Source: Planococcus halocryophilus (lineage in GTDB: Bacteria; Bacillota; Bacilli; Bacillales_A; Planococcaceae). From it: a stretch of 64,000 nucleotides of DNA. Below, piece after piece: positions 10,301 to 17,185 of this stretch. Position numbers and translations under genes: made by a program. The notes below the pieces were generated by a model. It did not search any database and was not told the origin of the DNA. It saw nothing but the letters and a program-made list of their open reading frames with translations. Each line of letters begins with the position of its first letter. The first letter of the stretch is position 1. Location: the NCBI RefSeq assembly GCF_022489025.1, contig NZ_JAKVTG010000005.1:175527-239526 (forward strand), given 5' to 3'.

Positions 10301-10589
10301 TTACGATGGATGAAGGTGTACCAAACATTTTGTTCCACTGAACTTTGGTTCCGCTTCCAATGGAATCGATTAATTTATTGGTTGCTAGTAATTGTTTGCT
10401 CGTAGGGATTACGCCACTCAGCACATTTCGAGCGTCATACAATTGTTCATGTGATTGTGTTTCCAAAACACTTGTTGAAGCGATCGGTCCTGAAATCTCC
10501 ATGGCATTTGTGGTAAAAGGAATTAATAAGGAACTTGCTAAGACAGCCGAACCCAATACAGAAAATACTTTTTCCTTCTTCTTCATCAT
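7368..10589 (-). CDS. Secreted M36 fungalysin-type zinc metalloprotease
   Basis: Large extracellular zinc endopeptidase of 1073 aa from the chosen ATG. The frame continues upstream to a start at 10661, but the segment from MMKKKEKVF onward is a normal signal peptide with GGGGA before it. Order: signal peptide; FTP/PepSY-like propeptide (about 30-290); M36 catalytic domain with zinc motif HEYSH at about 499-503 and the downstream glutamate in GSMGEAWGDW; a carboxypeptidase-regulatory-like repeat (about 700-780); an F5/8 type C-like region; and a C-terminal PPC-like beta domain ending in VPFTFTALSPY. The tail domains suggest substrate or surface binding. Confidence 0.93.
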   Translation of the reverse strand: MMKKKEKVFSVLGSAVLASSLLIPFTTNAMEISGPIASTSVLETQSHEQLYDARNVLSGVIPTSKQLLATNKLIDSIGSGTKVQWNKMFGTPSSIVKDKGYLTAPSSGSAETIARGWLKANAEVFGLAEKDIDSLKVIRNYKVPGTGLQPVTFQQSFDGIESIFGGRVIVAVNKSGQILSVTGNLSKAKSFVNDFALSEADALNKVISLEQPNLSYTAKAAGQANGWKVFDGNNVLPTKQYVKKAVFSKGDEMRPVYRVLYIEELQEGAEVIIDAKTGERLYERSLVQHLNPEGAIFENYPGSSKGGTMVNKSFKGDAAASPNGWLLPTSELGVTTLGNNANSFANWSNFLAPADQAVRPVNPLGQFKYPFLNAWQKSKGQALPPSYAEDVNSATTNLFYHHNLFHDYFYKLGWVEGAGNLQTTNFGKGGSEGDAIMGLVQAGAASGGEPTYTGRDNAYMLTLPDGLPAWSGMFLWEPIAGAFEGEYADGDYDAGIIYHEYSHALSTRLVAGGESLGSHQAGSMGEAWGDWFAMHYLIKNNLQDKAVVGAYVTGNEERGIRSWALEDSPLQYGDIGFDIIGPEVHADGEIWAAILWKVREDLLASLGKEAGEKVVEQLVIDAMPISAPNPSMVDMRDAIIAADTERYGGKHYDTLWAAFASRGLGFNAASNGGNDTDPTPAYNHPINDKNGLFAGKIINAATNKPVEDVRIIIGEYEARTSAVTKTAEKGAFGVPMLAGTYDITIQAKGFGSRTLKDVEIDTGKNKALKISLEPNVASSSNGAAVTSVSSESDSNQVKMAIDDTEASVYASEAQEGGFTGAEFVVDLATDKAVKVSSVNVSAFKDISKGRFATIKDFTVLSSIDGETWTEIVDSEFTASIPRPATPDLHYKEYELEKTVEAKYLKLVVKNAQNNAAGYIQVAELQAFGPGKTKISPLVLEPEEPFVATGTVTAGNAGTGIGNLADVGATLAVTENEFVTTQNPTPTTQGLDGYVVTLPSPYGDGIHTFNLTSSAESDYDYDVYFYNKNFEVIGSVATSGADETGVIPGGTAYVYVGLYSGANVPFTFTALSPY

Positions 10590-10637
10590 AAATCCCCATT
10601 TCTCCATTATAATCGTGACACTTTGTACTTGTTCTTC

Positions 10638-10734
10638 ACTATAAGGTAAAGTCCTACCCAATAGTTGATAAACACTGACTAAGCAGTAGTAAGACTGTTA
10701 CAAGGTAGTAGCGAGGAATAGACTATTGGTAGTA
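10638..10734 (-). promoter_or_regulatory. M36 protease promoter with three GTAGTA repeats
   Basis: On the minus strand a -10 of TATAGT (plus-strand 10638-10643) stands about 49 bp before the start codon, with a poor -35. Upstream are three plus-strand GTAGTA hexamers at 10686, 10705 and 10729; the last lies in ATTGGTAGTA, the same decamer found before the second subtilase gene. This is seen in the sequence; the link to a regulator is inference. Confidence 0.45.
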
Positions 10735-10773
10735 GGCTTAGTGGATAGTTAGAGAAAGTCGAGTTTAAACAAG

Positions 10774-10809
10774 AAAAAACCGCCTATCTCGGTTGAGAGA
10801 AGAGCGGTT
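10774..10809 (-). terminator. Rho-independent terminator
   Basis: AACCGC/GCGGTT stem with additional CTC/GAG pairing and six A on the plus strand, giving a U tract for the minus-strand secreted-protein gene that ends at 10823. Confidence 0.75.
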
Positions 10810-10822
10810 GAGCTTCTAAGGA

Positions 10823-11725
10823 TTACTTTTGGTATTCGTTTTTCACTGTTCCAACAAGTAGCCCGATTACTTGACCTTTAAATTGATCTGAAACTGATTT
10901 GCCGGATGGGTCTTTGTAATACAGAAGGTTTGTTTCTTCAATATAAGTAAAGCCCATATCTAGAAATTTGTTCTTTAAAGCTGCTGGCATTTGGTCACTG
11001 CCTGTCAGTTCTTTAAAGTAAGACGTTGTTGCAATCGACACGTCTACATCGTCAAGGCTAGATTTTAACATGAATAAATCCTTGTCACTTTTTATAATCC
11101 ATTGTCCTTTAGAGTGGATGGCTATTTGCAAGTATTCCAAACCAGAGATTCCTTCCAAGTTCACGCCGTAAATACCATTAATCAGCACTCGGCTCGCTAC
11201 TCCAGTAAGTGAATAATCATGTTGTTTTATATAGAGGTCCATTACTTCGTTTTTCATCATGCTCATAATCTGCTCGTCTTTTACTTTAGATGTCGGTGCT
11301 TCTCCCAAAGAAACTCGCAAGCTTTTCATAATGTCATCCGAATATACGGTCAGTTTGCTGCCATAATTCATTTCTGAAACCGTGTTCAAATTAATCGAAA
11401 AGACTTCTTTTACTGCTCGACGAACTTCGTTGCCTTTTAGCTTTTCACCAAATGATGCCAAGTAGTAATCCATGACTTGCGTTTTCGGCAATTTGTTGAT
11501 GGCGCTATCTTTTTGCGTAGATTTTGCGTCTTCTCCTAAATCAACGCGTACCGCTTCCATCACTTTTTTCGAGTACTTGGTCTCTTGTTTGTTTTGCTGC
11601 ATTTGTTCCGTTTCTGGCTTAGCGCTTGTCGATGTTTCTTGTGCAAAGACATTACCGGCTGCCCCTGTAAATAAAACGCTTGTTACGATAGTCGATAACA
11701 TTAATTTTTTAACTTGGATTTTCAA
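10823..11725 (-). CDS. Secreted protein of unknown function with internal duplication
   Basis: 300-aa exported protein, not recognised. TTG start with AGAGG seven bases upstream. Signal peptide to about residue 28 (..NVFAQE), then a charged linker. Two similar halves of about 75 residues follow: one from KVMEAVRVDLGE and one from DIMKSLRVSLGE, both continuing with a VMDYY/VMDLY motif and then VFSINLNTVSEMNYGSKLTVYS or IYGVNLEGISGLEYLQIAIHS. The C-terminal ~90 residues are unique. No cysteines or obvious catalytic motif are visible. It has its own terminator and stands alone between the protease gene and a YiaA-like membrane gene. Confidence 0.8.
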   Translation of the reverse strand: MKIQVKKLMLSTIVTSVLFTGAAGNVFAQETSTSAKPETEQMQQNKQETKYSKKVMEAVRVDLGEDAKSTQKDSAINKLPKTQVMDYYLASFGEKLKGNEVRRAVKEVFSINLNTVSEMNYGSKLTVYSDDIMKSLRVSLGEAPTSKVKDEQIMSMMKNEVMDLYIKQHDYSLTGVASRVLINGIYGVNLEGISGLEYLQIAIHSKGQWIIKSDKDLFMLKSSLDDVDVSIATTSYFKELTGSDQMPAALKNKFLDMGFTYIEETNLLYYKDPSGKSVSDQFKGQVIGLLVGTVKNEYQK

Positions 11726-11800
11726 CTGGTTTCCTCTTTCTGTTCGTTAAATTTTGTCTTTGATTAGTAGAGTGATCTTACAAAGTTCTTACGCCTCTCA

Positions 11801-12259
11801 CTACTCATCCATATTGTTCGCTTCTTCTGTATCGCGAACGTTTTTTTGCACCGTTACAACAGCAAACAAACTCAAGACAAACGAAATGCCGTAAAAGCCT
11901 TTTTCGCTCAGCGTGATACTGCCGGCATTAAACAAACCAATCGCCATAAGTGCGATTGCAGAAATGAGTGCAAACCAGCTAATGCCGTAATACAAATTGG
12001 TAACGCGGATTCCTTCGTCGCGGTCTCTTACCGCTTTTTGCAGCGACACAGCAGAATAAAGCCCAAGAATCATGACTGTAATATAATAGCCTTTTTCGTT
12101 TAACTCCATTCCCGCATTATATAAACCGATCAAATACGTTGATACCCCGATGAGCAACGCTCCCCAAGATGCACCTTTAAACGCACCAGTCGGTTCTCCG
12201 AGCCTACGTTTTTCTACCGTTTTCTTCGCGAATACGTCTTCTTCTCTATCATCTAACAT
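11801..12259 (-). CDS. YiaA/YiaB-type small membrane protein
   Basis: A 152-aa integral membrane protein with four hydrophobic helices in two similar pairs: GVSTYLIGLYNAGMELNEKGYY..LQKAVRDRDEG and ALMAIGLFNAGSITLSEKGFY..VQKNVRDTEE. This duplicated two-helix pattern matches the YiaA/YiaB family, whose function is unknown. The frame is open to 12406, but AGGGGA seven bases before the ATG at 12259 decides the start; an ATG at 12265 is a close alternative. The N-terminal ~25 residues are charged and cytoplasmic-looking. Confidence 0.85.
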   Translation of the reverse strand: MLDDREEDVFAKKTVEKRRLGEPTGAFKGASWGALLIGVSTYLIGLYNAGMELNEKGYYITVMILGLYSAVSLQKAVRDRDEGIRVTNLYYGISWFALISAIALMAIGLFNAGSITLSEKGFYGISFVLSLFAVVTVQKNVRDTEEANNMDE

Positions 12260-12420
12260 ATACATATCCCCTGTCTTATCATATTGCGGATTTCTCTCTT
12301 TTTGCACCGCTGTCTCAATTTTACAAAAATATTTTATTACGATTATTCTACCATATATGGGAGAGAGCAGAACGATTGTTTTTGAATACATTATTTGAAA
12401 GAGCAATGAGGAACCAGTTA

Positions 12421-12459
12421 AAAAGCCGCCAAACAGAATAACTTCTGCTAGCGGCTTTT
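12421..12459 (-). terminator. Terminator of OmpR-type kinase gene
   Basis: AAAAGCCGC/GCGGCTTTT inverted repeat with a 21-base loop region downstream of the kinase stop. Confidence 0.8.
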
Positions 12460-12510
12460 ACTTGTTTCATTTTTCAGCTTAAATAGAAGCGTGGAGCGAT
12501 TCGAAAAAAA

Positions 12511-13875
12511 CTACCTATCCTTACCACTTGGAATCGATACTTGAAATAACGATCCTTGTCCTGAGGCACTTTCCACCCAAATCGTTCCGCCGTGTGCGTC
12601 GACAATCCATTTGCCGATTGCTAAACCAAGTCCATGTCCACCTTCTTTTCGCGTCCGTGCTTTATCTGCTCGGTAAAAGCGATTGAAAATATGATCCTGG
12701 TCTGCAGCTGCAATGCCAATGCCAGTATCACGTACGGCAAGCAGTAAAGAATCGCTACGCATTTGCAATGTGACAGCGACACTGCCGCCTTCTGGTGTGT
12801 AATTAATCGCGTTGTCGAGAAGAATTGATAGCAACTGAACTAGTTTATCGCAATCTGCATATACATTTACTTCGGCAGGTGCTTCTAGTGTTAAATCGAT
12901 TTTTTTAGCAGTAGCTCTTGCCTTGAAAGATTCTATTAACTGTTCGCTCGCTGGAGTTAAGTTGCACCAGTTACGAATCAGCGCATTGGCATCTGGTGAA
13001 TCCGCCTGTGCTAGTGTCAACAAATCACTAACCAATACGGTCATTCGACGAACCTCATGTTTTAACCCATCCAAAATACGCCCGGTAAAAGAGTCTTTTT
13101 CTTCCCGCTCCATTTCAAGCACTTCTATAGAAGACAAAATAGTACTCAGCGGTGTCCGCAACTCGTGTGATGCGTTCGCCACCAATTCACGTTGCTGGTT
13201 GTAACTCCGCTGAACCGGAACGAGTGCCCGTTTTGACATGATATAACTAAGCACAATTCCGATACCAATAAAGAGAACAGCTAGCCCACTAAGTACGATG
13301 ACGGTCCAACGGAAAATCCGTGTGATATTGGAAATGTCGAGACCGATATACATCGTACCGACAACGTCTCCGTCAACCTTGACCGGACGTGCTAAAGCGA
13401 GAACAGTAAAATCAAAATTTTGGAACTCACTAAAGTCAGGATTTTCCGTTGGGATCGTAATAGTCTCTTGTTTAATTTCTGTTTCGTTAGGCGTCCAACT
13501 AGAAATAAGGTCCAAATACAATGACTGTAGCTGTTCAATGCCTTCATTAGATACTACAAGCTCGCCATCTGATGTTTGTACGTAATAAAACAATTGATTT
13601 TCTGCTAGAAATTGCTGACGCGGTAATCTTCGCGCAGGAGCAGCCGGACCAAAGGTTTCTCTGCGAAGCTCCGTTATTTCTTGTTCGGCAAGCTGTCGGA
13701 GTTCCTGCTCTTGTTCAGTAAAAACGACTTGGTACAAGATGAATAACACAATTGCTACAAAGAGGATTAAAAAGACGGAAAAAATGCCGCTGTAAAACAA
13801 GGTTAAACGTTTATGCGTTGCACGAAAGACATCTGTCGTTTTTTTAGCCTGCTTTGATCTTTTTTTACGCTTCAA
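12511..13875 (-). CDS. Sensor histidine kinase (HisKA/HATPase), OmpR-type system
   Basis: 454-aa membrane sensor kinase. Basic N-terminus, helix at about 27-50, an extracellular sensor region about 51-188, second helix about 189-212, then HisKA with His237 in ASHELRTPLS and HATPase_c with LLDNAINYTPEGG, DTGIGI and GGHGLGLAI. The short linker after helix two shows no clear HAMP pattern. The start overlaps the regulator gene by 11 bases, so the two are one transcript. The extracellular ligand is unknown; the divergent secreted repeat protein is the most likely target of the system. Confidence 0.93.
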   Translation of the reverse strand: MKRKKRSKQAKKTTDVFRATHKRLTLFYSGIFSVFLILFVAIVLFILYQVVFTEQEQELRQLAEQEITELRRETFGPAAPARRLPRQQFLAENQLFYYVQTSDGELVVSNEGIEQLQSLYLDLISSWTPNETEIKQETITIPTENPDFSEFQNFDFTVLALARPVKVDGDVVGTMYIGLDISNITRIFRWTVIVLSGLAVLFIGIGIVLSYIMSKRALVPVQRSYNQQRELVANASHELRTPLSTILSSIEVLEMEREEKDSFTGRILDGLKHEVRRMTVLVSDLLTLAQADSPDANALIRNWCNLTPASEQLIESFKARATAKKIDLTLEAPAEVNVYADCDKLVQLLSILLDNAINYTPEGGSVAVTLQMRSDSLLLAVRDTGIGIAAADQDHIFNRFYRADKARTRKEGGHGLGLAIGKWIVDAHGGTIWVESASGQGSLFQVSIPSGKDR

Positions 13876-14539
13876 TTTTATACCCCACCCCGCGAACCGC
13901 TTTGATAAAATCTTCTTTGCTGGTGCGGTTAATTTTCTTCCTTAATAACTTCACCGTAGCATCAATCGTTTTTAAAGACACTTCGGCATCAAGTCCCCAT
14001 ATACGGTCGAGTATCAATTCGCGGGTCAGCACTTGTCCACGATTTACTACAAGCAATTCGAATAACTGAAACTCACGCGGTGTAAGTAAAATTTCTTCTT
14101 TTTGATAGTAGAGCGTATGACTTGTTCGATTTAACAACAACTCGCCAAGCATCACCGTTTCTTCTCGTATTGGTGTACGCGTGCGCCGCGTTAGCGCATT
14201 GAGCCGCGCCCATAATTCTTCAATTTCAAACGGCTTGACGATATAATCATCCGCTCCGGCATCAAGCCCTTCTACTCGGTCCGGTACAGCCCCTTTGGCC
14301 GTCAACATTAATACCGCACCGCTATAACCTGCTTCACGTAAATGCCGACAAACCGAAACGCCATCGCCATTTGGCATCATCCAGTCGAGAATGACAACAT
14401 CATAAAAAGAGGCTTGTGCATAAGCAATGGCATCTTCACCTTCTGTTACCCAGTCGACGACAGAAGCTCCTTTTTTCTTTAATAAATGAACGATCAGTTC
14501 ACCAAGGCGTTCATCATCTTCAGCTAATAGCACTTTCAT
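13865..14539 (-). CDS. Response regulator, OmpR/PhoB family
   Basis: 224-aa regulator. Receiver domain with Asp8/Asp9, phospho-acceptor Asp52 in LDWMMP and Lys102 in DYIVKP; C-terminal winged helix from about 125 with LTPREFQLFELL and LLRKKINRTS..GVGYKIEA. It is transcribed before its kinase and diverges from the secreted repeat-protein gene across a 162-bp intergenic region. That region holds an 11-bp-phased direct repeat of the kind bound by this family. Confidence 0.94.
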   Translation of the reverse strand: MKVLLAEDDERLGELIVHLLKKKGASVVDWVTEGEDAIAYAQASFYDVVILDWMMPNGDGVSVCRHLREAGYSGAVLMLTAKGAVPDRVEGLDAGADDYIVKPFEIEELWARLNALTRRTRTPIREETVMLGELLLNRTSHTLYYQKEEILLTPREFQLFELLVVNRGQVLTRELILDRIWGLDAEVSLKTIDATVKLLRKKINRTSKEDFIKAVRGVGYKIEA

Positions 14540-14625
14540 GTGAATACCCCTCTCTCAAAAATCCCTTTTTATCTTTTTTAAAAATAACACACCTTAATGA
14601 AAAACAAATGAAAATTCTTTTTCAA

Positions 14626-14658
14626 TTTCACTAAACTTTCACTAACCCTCTTTATAGT
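14626..14658 (+). promoter_or_regulatory. Direct-repeat operator and -10 of repeat-protein gene
   Basis: TTTCACTAA occurs at 14626-14634 and again at 14637-14645, an 11-bp period, overlapping the expected -35 region of a TATAGT -10 (14653-14658). PhoB/OmpR-type regulators activate from such phased direct repeats. The pairing with the adjacent regulator is inference. Confidence 0.6.
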
Positions 14659-14701
14659 AAGCAGTGTAAGGCATCACATCAAAACTTAGGAGGAATCGTA
14701 A

Positions 14702-15550
14702 ATGAATAAAAAATTTAGTTTATTAATCGCTTCAAGTGCATTATCAATTGGAGTTGTGGGATCTGCAGTGGGTCCCGTATTTGCATCAGAAACAACAGAG
14801 GCTTTAACAGAAAACGCAACTGAACAAAGTGCTACAGCTGTTTCAAAGGATAAAGAAGAGCGCCGTAGTCCTTTTGCCGATTTGGATGACGAAACAAAAG
14901 ATCAAGCTAAAGCAATCCTAGATGAACTCCAAGACGACGCCATTACAAAAGAAGAAGCTCAAACTCAGCTCCAAGCACTTGGCATTGAACTACCTGAGAT
15001 GGGCGAACTTCAAGGGAAAGGCAATCGCCACGGCAATCCATTCGCAGATTTAGATGAGGAAACACAAACTCAAGCTAAAGCGATCATGGACGAACTAAAA
15101 GATGGCACGTTAACAAAAGAAGAAGCGCAAACTCAGCTCCAAGCACTTGGTATTGAACTACCTGAGATGGGCGAACGTCAAGGGAAAGGTAATCGCCACG
15201 GCAATCCATTCGCAGATTTAGATGAGGAAACACAAACTCAGGCTAAAGCGATCATGGACGAACTAAAAGATGGCACGTTAACGAATGAAGAAGCTCAGGC
15301 TCAACTTGAAGCACTTGGAATTGAAGCGCCTGAATTGAAAGGAGATCGTTTCGCAGACTTGGATGAAGAAACACGCACACAAGTCGAAGCGATTCTCGAT
15401 CAAGTTAAAGAAGGTACGTTGACGAAAGAAGAAGCGCAGACTCAGCTTGAAGCATTTGATGTCGAACTTCCTAAACAACGCGGTGGGGCTAAAAAGCACC
15501 GTGGAGAACGCGATAATACAGCTGACGAAAATTCTGACGAAGGCTTGTAA
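14702..15550 (+). CDS. Secreted protein with four tandem FADLDEET repeats
   Basis: 282-aa exported acidic protein, not recognised. Signal peptide to about residue 29 (..VFASE). Four tandem units begin FADLDDET, FADLDEET, FADLDEET and FADLDEET and continue as a helix, a Gly-containing turn, TKEEAQTQL and a LGIELPEMGE-type end; units 1-2 are about 56 residues and units 3-4 shorter. The Asp/Glu-rich LTKEEA pattern resembles two-helix regulatory or adhesion repeats, and metal binding is possible but no canonical EF-hand loop is seen. The tail is basic then acidic with no anchor motif. AGGAGG precedes the ATG. Probably controlled by the divergent OmpR-type system. Confidence 0.85.
   Translation: MNKKFSLLIASSALSIGVVGSAVGPVFASETTEALTENATEQSATAVSKDKEERRSPFADLDDETKDQAKAILDELQDDAITKEEAQTQLQALGIELPEMGELQGKGNRHGNPFADLDEETQTQAKAIMDELKDGTLTKEEAQTQLQALGIELPEMGERQGKGNRHGNPFADLDEETQTQAKAIMDELKDGTLTNEEAQAQLEALGIEAPELKGDRFADLDEETRTQVEAILDQVKEGTLTKEEAQTQLEAFDVELPKQRGGAKKHRGERDNTADENSDEGL
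14872..15490 (+). repeat. Coding tandem repeat, ~168-bp unit
   Basis: The four protein repeats are also visible in DNA. Units starting near 15042 and 15210 are nearly identical across 168 bp, implying recent duplication. The last unit (near 15349) is more divergent. Confidence 0.85.
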
Positions 15551-15560
15551 AAAATAAGAA

Positions 15561-15590
15561 AAATCGGTACCTTTGGGTGCCGATTTTTTT
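15561..15590 (+). terminator. Rho-independent terminator
   Basis: AAATCGGTACC/GGGTGCCGATTT stem with a three-base loop and a T tract, after the repeat-protein gene. Confidence 0.9.
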
Positions 15591-15714
15591 ATGGAAATAT
15601 GGTTTGCGATTTTACGTTATGAAAGTATAGCTAGAAAAATCGATTGAATTCTCTTACTGAACTACTTTGCTTAGTAACTCCTTCTCTTCCGAAACATTCT
15701 TCAGTCTCTTTAAA

Positions 15715-15743
15715 TTGTTAAAAGCTAACCAAAGATATATAAT
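15715..15743 (+). promoter_or_regulatory. Sigma-A promoter of amidase gene
   Basis: TTGTTA, 17-bp spacer, perfect TATAAT, 38 bp before the GTG start of the acetamidase/formamidase gene. Confidence 0.75.
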
Positions 15744-15781
15744 CCAAGTAGTCTGACAATTAGAAAATGAGGAGGATTAGC

Positions 15782-17083
15782 GTGAACAAAACGGCTGTAG
15801 AAACTTTATTTGTTAATCATTTCGTTGATGGTATTTTGGATCCAGAAAAAGAGATGTTAGGACCTGTGAAAGACGGAGGATATATTATTGCAAATACGGC
15901 TCCTGGCTGTTGGGGACCGATGATGACGCCAAGCATCAAAGGCGGACATGAAGTAACAAAACCTGTTTATGTCGAAGGTGCAGAACCGGGTGATGCCATT
16001 GCGATTCGAATTCAGGCAATCACCGTAACTTCCCAAGCAACAGCGTCTGGAAACGACCAAATGATAGAAGATCGTGCAGATGGCGATGGTTATGTGGCAG
16101 CGAAATGTCCAGAATGCGGAACAAAGAACCCAGAAACCGTTATCAAAGGTATTGGCATCGAAGCCATCCGCTGTGCGAATTGCGGTGCAGATGCCTCTCC
16201 CTTTATTTTCACGAATGGCTATACCATGTTCTTTGGTGAAAATGGCGATGTTGGCCTCACTTTGCCACAAGGCGCAGCGGAAACGATTGCAGAAGCTGGC
16301 CGATTTTACATGAAGACTCCTGAAGCATCTATTCAAAATCCAGTCGTCACGTTTGCACCGCATGACCTTGTTGGCACGATGGCGCGTATGCGTCCCTTCC
16401 TCGGCCAATTAGGCACGACGCCATCACGGCCAACGCCAGATTCCCATAATGCTGGAGATTTTGGTTCGTTCTTGGTCGGCGCCACTCATGACTATAAGAG
16501 CACTCAAGAAGAATTGGAAACCCACCGTACGGATGGTCATTTGGATGTTAACCGCGTGCGTGCTGGCGCTATCCTTATTTGCCCAGTTAAAGTCGCAGGT
16601 GGTGGCATTTATCTTGGAGATATGCACGCCATGCAAGGGGATGGTGAAATTGCAGGGCATACAACTGACGTTTCAGGAATTACCCACCTTCAAGTTCATG
16701 TTCTCAAAGGCTTGAACATTAAAGGACCGATTTTGCTGCCAAATGTCGAGGATTTGCCATATACCGCAAAACCATTCACAGCTGAAGAAAAAAGATCCGC
16801 TCAGCAAATTGCGGACAATTGGAACGTTGCCAAAATAGAAGAATCCTATCCCGTTTCCTTTATCGGGTCCGGCCCAAACTTAAATGACGCTACCGATAAC
16901 GGCTTAAAACGCGCTGCTGACTTTTTCGGCGTGACCATCCCGGAAATCATGAATCGCTCAACGATTACGGGCGCGATTGAAATCGGGCGCCACCCAGGCG
17001 TAGTGACGGTAACATTCCTCGCCCCAGAACCGTATTTAACGAAAACTGGCTTACTTGATCTGGTCAAAACTCAATACGGATAA
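15782..17083 (+). CDS. Acetamidase/formamidase family hydrolase with zinc ribbon
   Basis: 433-aa cytoplasmic enzyme of the FmdA/AmdA family, which releases ammonia from short-chain amides. Family features: NTAPGCWGPMM near the N-terminus, TFAPHDLVGTMARMRP, HNAGDFGS and GGGIYLGDMHAMQGDGEIAGHTTDVS. An insertion around residues 105-138 carries Cys109/Cys112 (CPEC) and Cys131/Cys134 (CANC), a zinc-ribbon pattern. The start is GTG: the ATG 15 bases upstream directly abuts AGGAGG (15770-15775), which is spaced six bases from the GTG. It is monocistronic and convergent with the alcohol dehydrogenase operon; a shared pathway is possible but not shown. Confidence 0.9.
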   Translation: MNKTAVETLFVNHFVDGILDPEKEMLGPVKDGGYIIANTAPGCWGPMMTPSIKGGHEVTKPVYVEGAEPGDAIAIRIQAITVTSQATASGNDQMIEDRADGDGYVAAKCPECGTKNPETVIKGIGIEAIRCANCGADASPFIFTNGYTMFFGENGDVGLTLPQGAAETIAEAGRFYMKTPEASIQNPVVTFAPHDLVGTMARMRPFLGQLGTTPSRPTPDSHNAGDFGSFLVGATHDYKSTQEELETHRTDGHLDVNRVRAGAILICPVKVAGGGIYLGDMHAMQGDGEIAGHTTDVSGITHLQVHVLKGLNIKGPILLPNVEDLPYTAKPFTAEEKRSAQQIADNWNVAKIEESYPVSFIGSGPNLNDATDNGLKRAADFFGVTIPEIMNRSTITGAIEIGRHPGVVTVTFLAPEPYLTKTGLLDLVKTQYG

Positions 17084-17086
17084 TAC

Positions 17087-17125
17087 AAAAAAACCGTCAC
17101 TCCAGAAAAGGAGTGACGGTTTTTT
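17087..17125. terminator. Bidirectional terminator
   Basis: AAAAACCGTCACTCC/GGAGTGACGGTTTTT with a short loop, A- and T-flanked on both sides, between convergent genes. Confidence 0.92.
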
Positions 17126-17185
17126 GATCACTTGTGAACGTTAATTCTCTCTGTAATCTAGTCTGCTTTAGTTATTACTTAATCT

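Noticed and set aside
10590..10661. 24-residue N-terminal extension of the M36 protease
   Set aside because: It would place the signal peptide internally and has no ribosome site; the segment overlaps the predicted promoter.
14872..15490. Regular repeats that could suggest a CRISPR array
   Set aside because: The 168-bp units are continuous coding sequence of a secreted protein, with no spacers.
15767..15781. ATG start for the acetamidase gene
   Set aside because: This ATG directly abuts the AGGAGG ribosome site, which is correctly spaced for the GTG at 15782.
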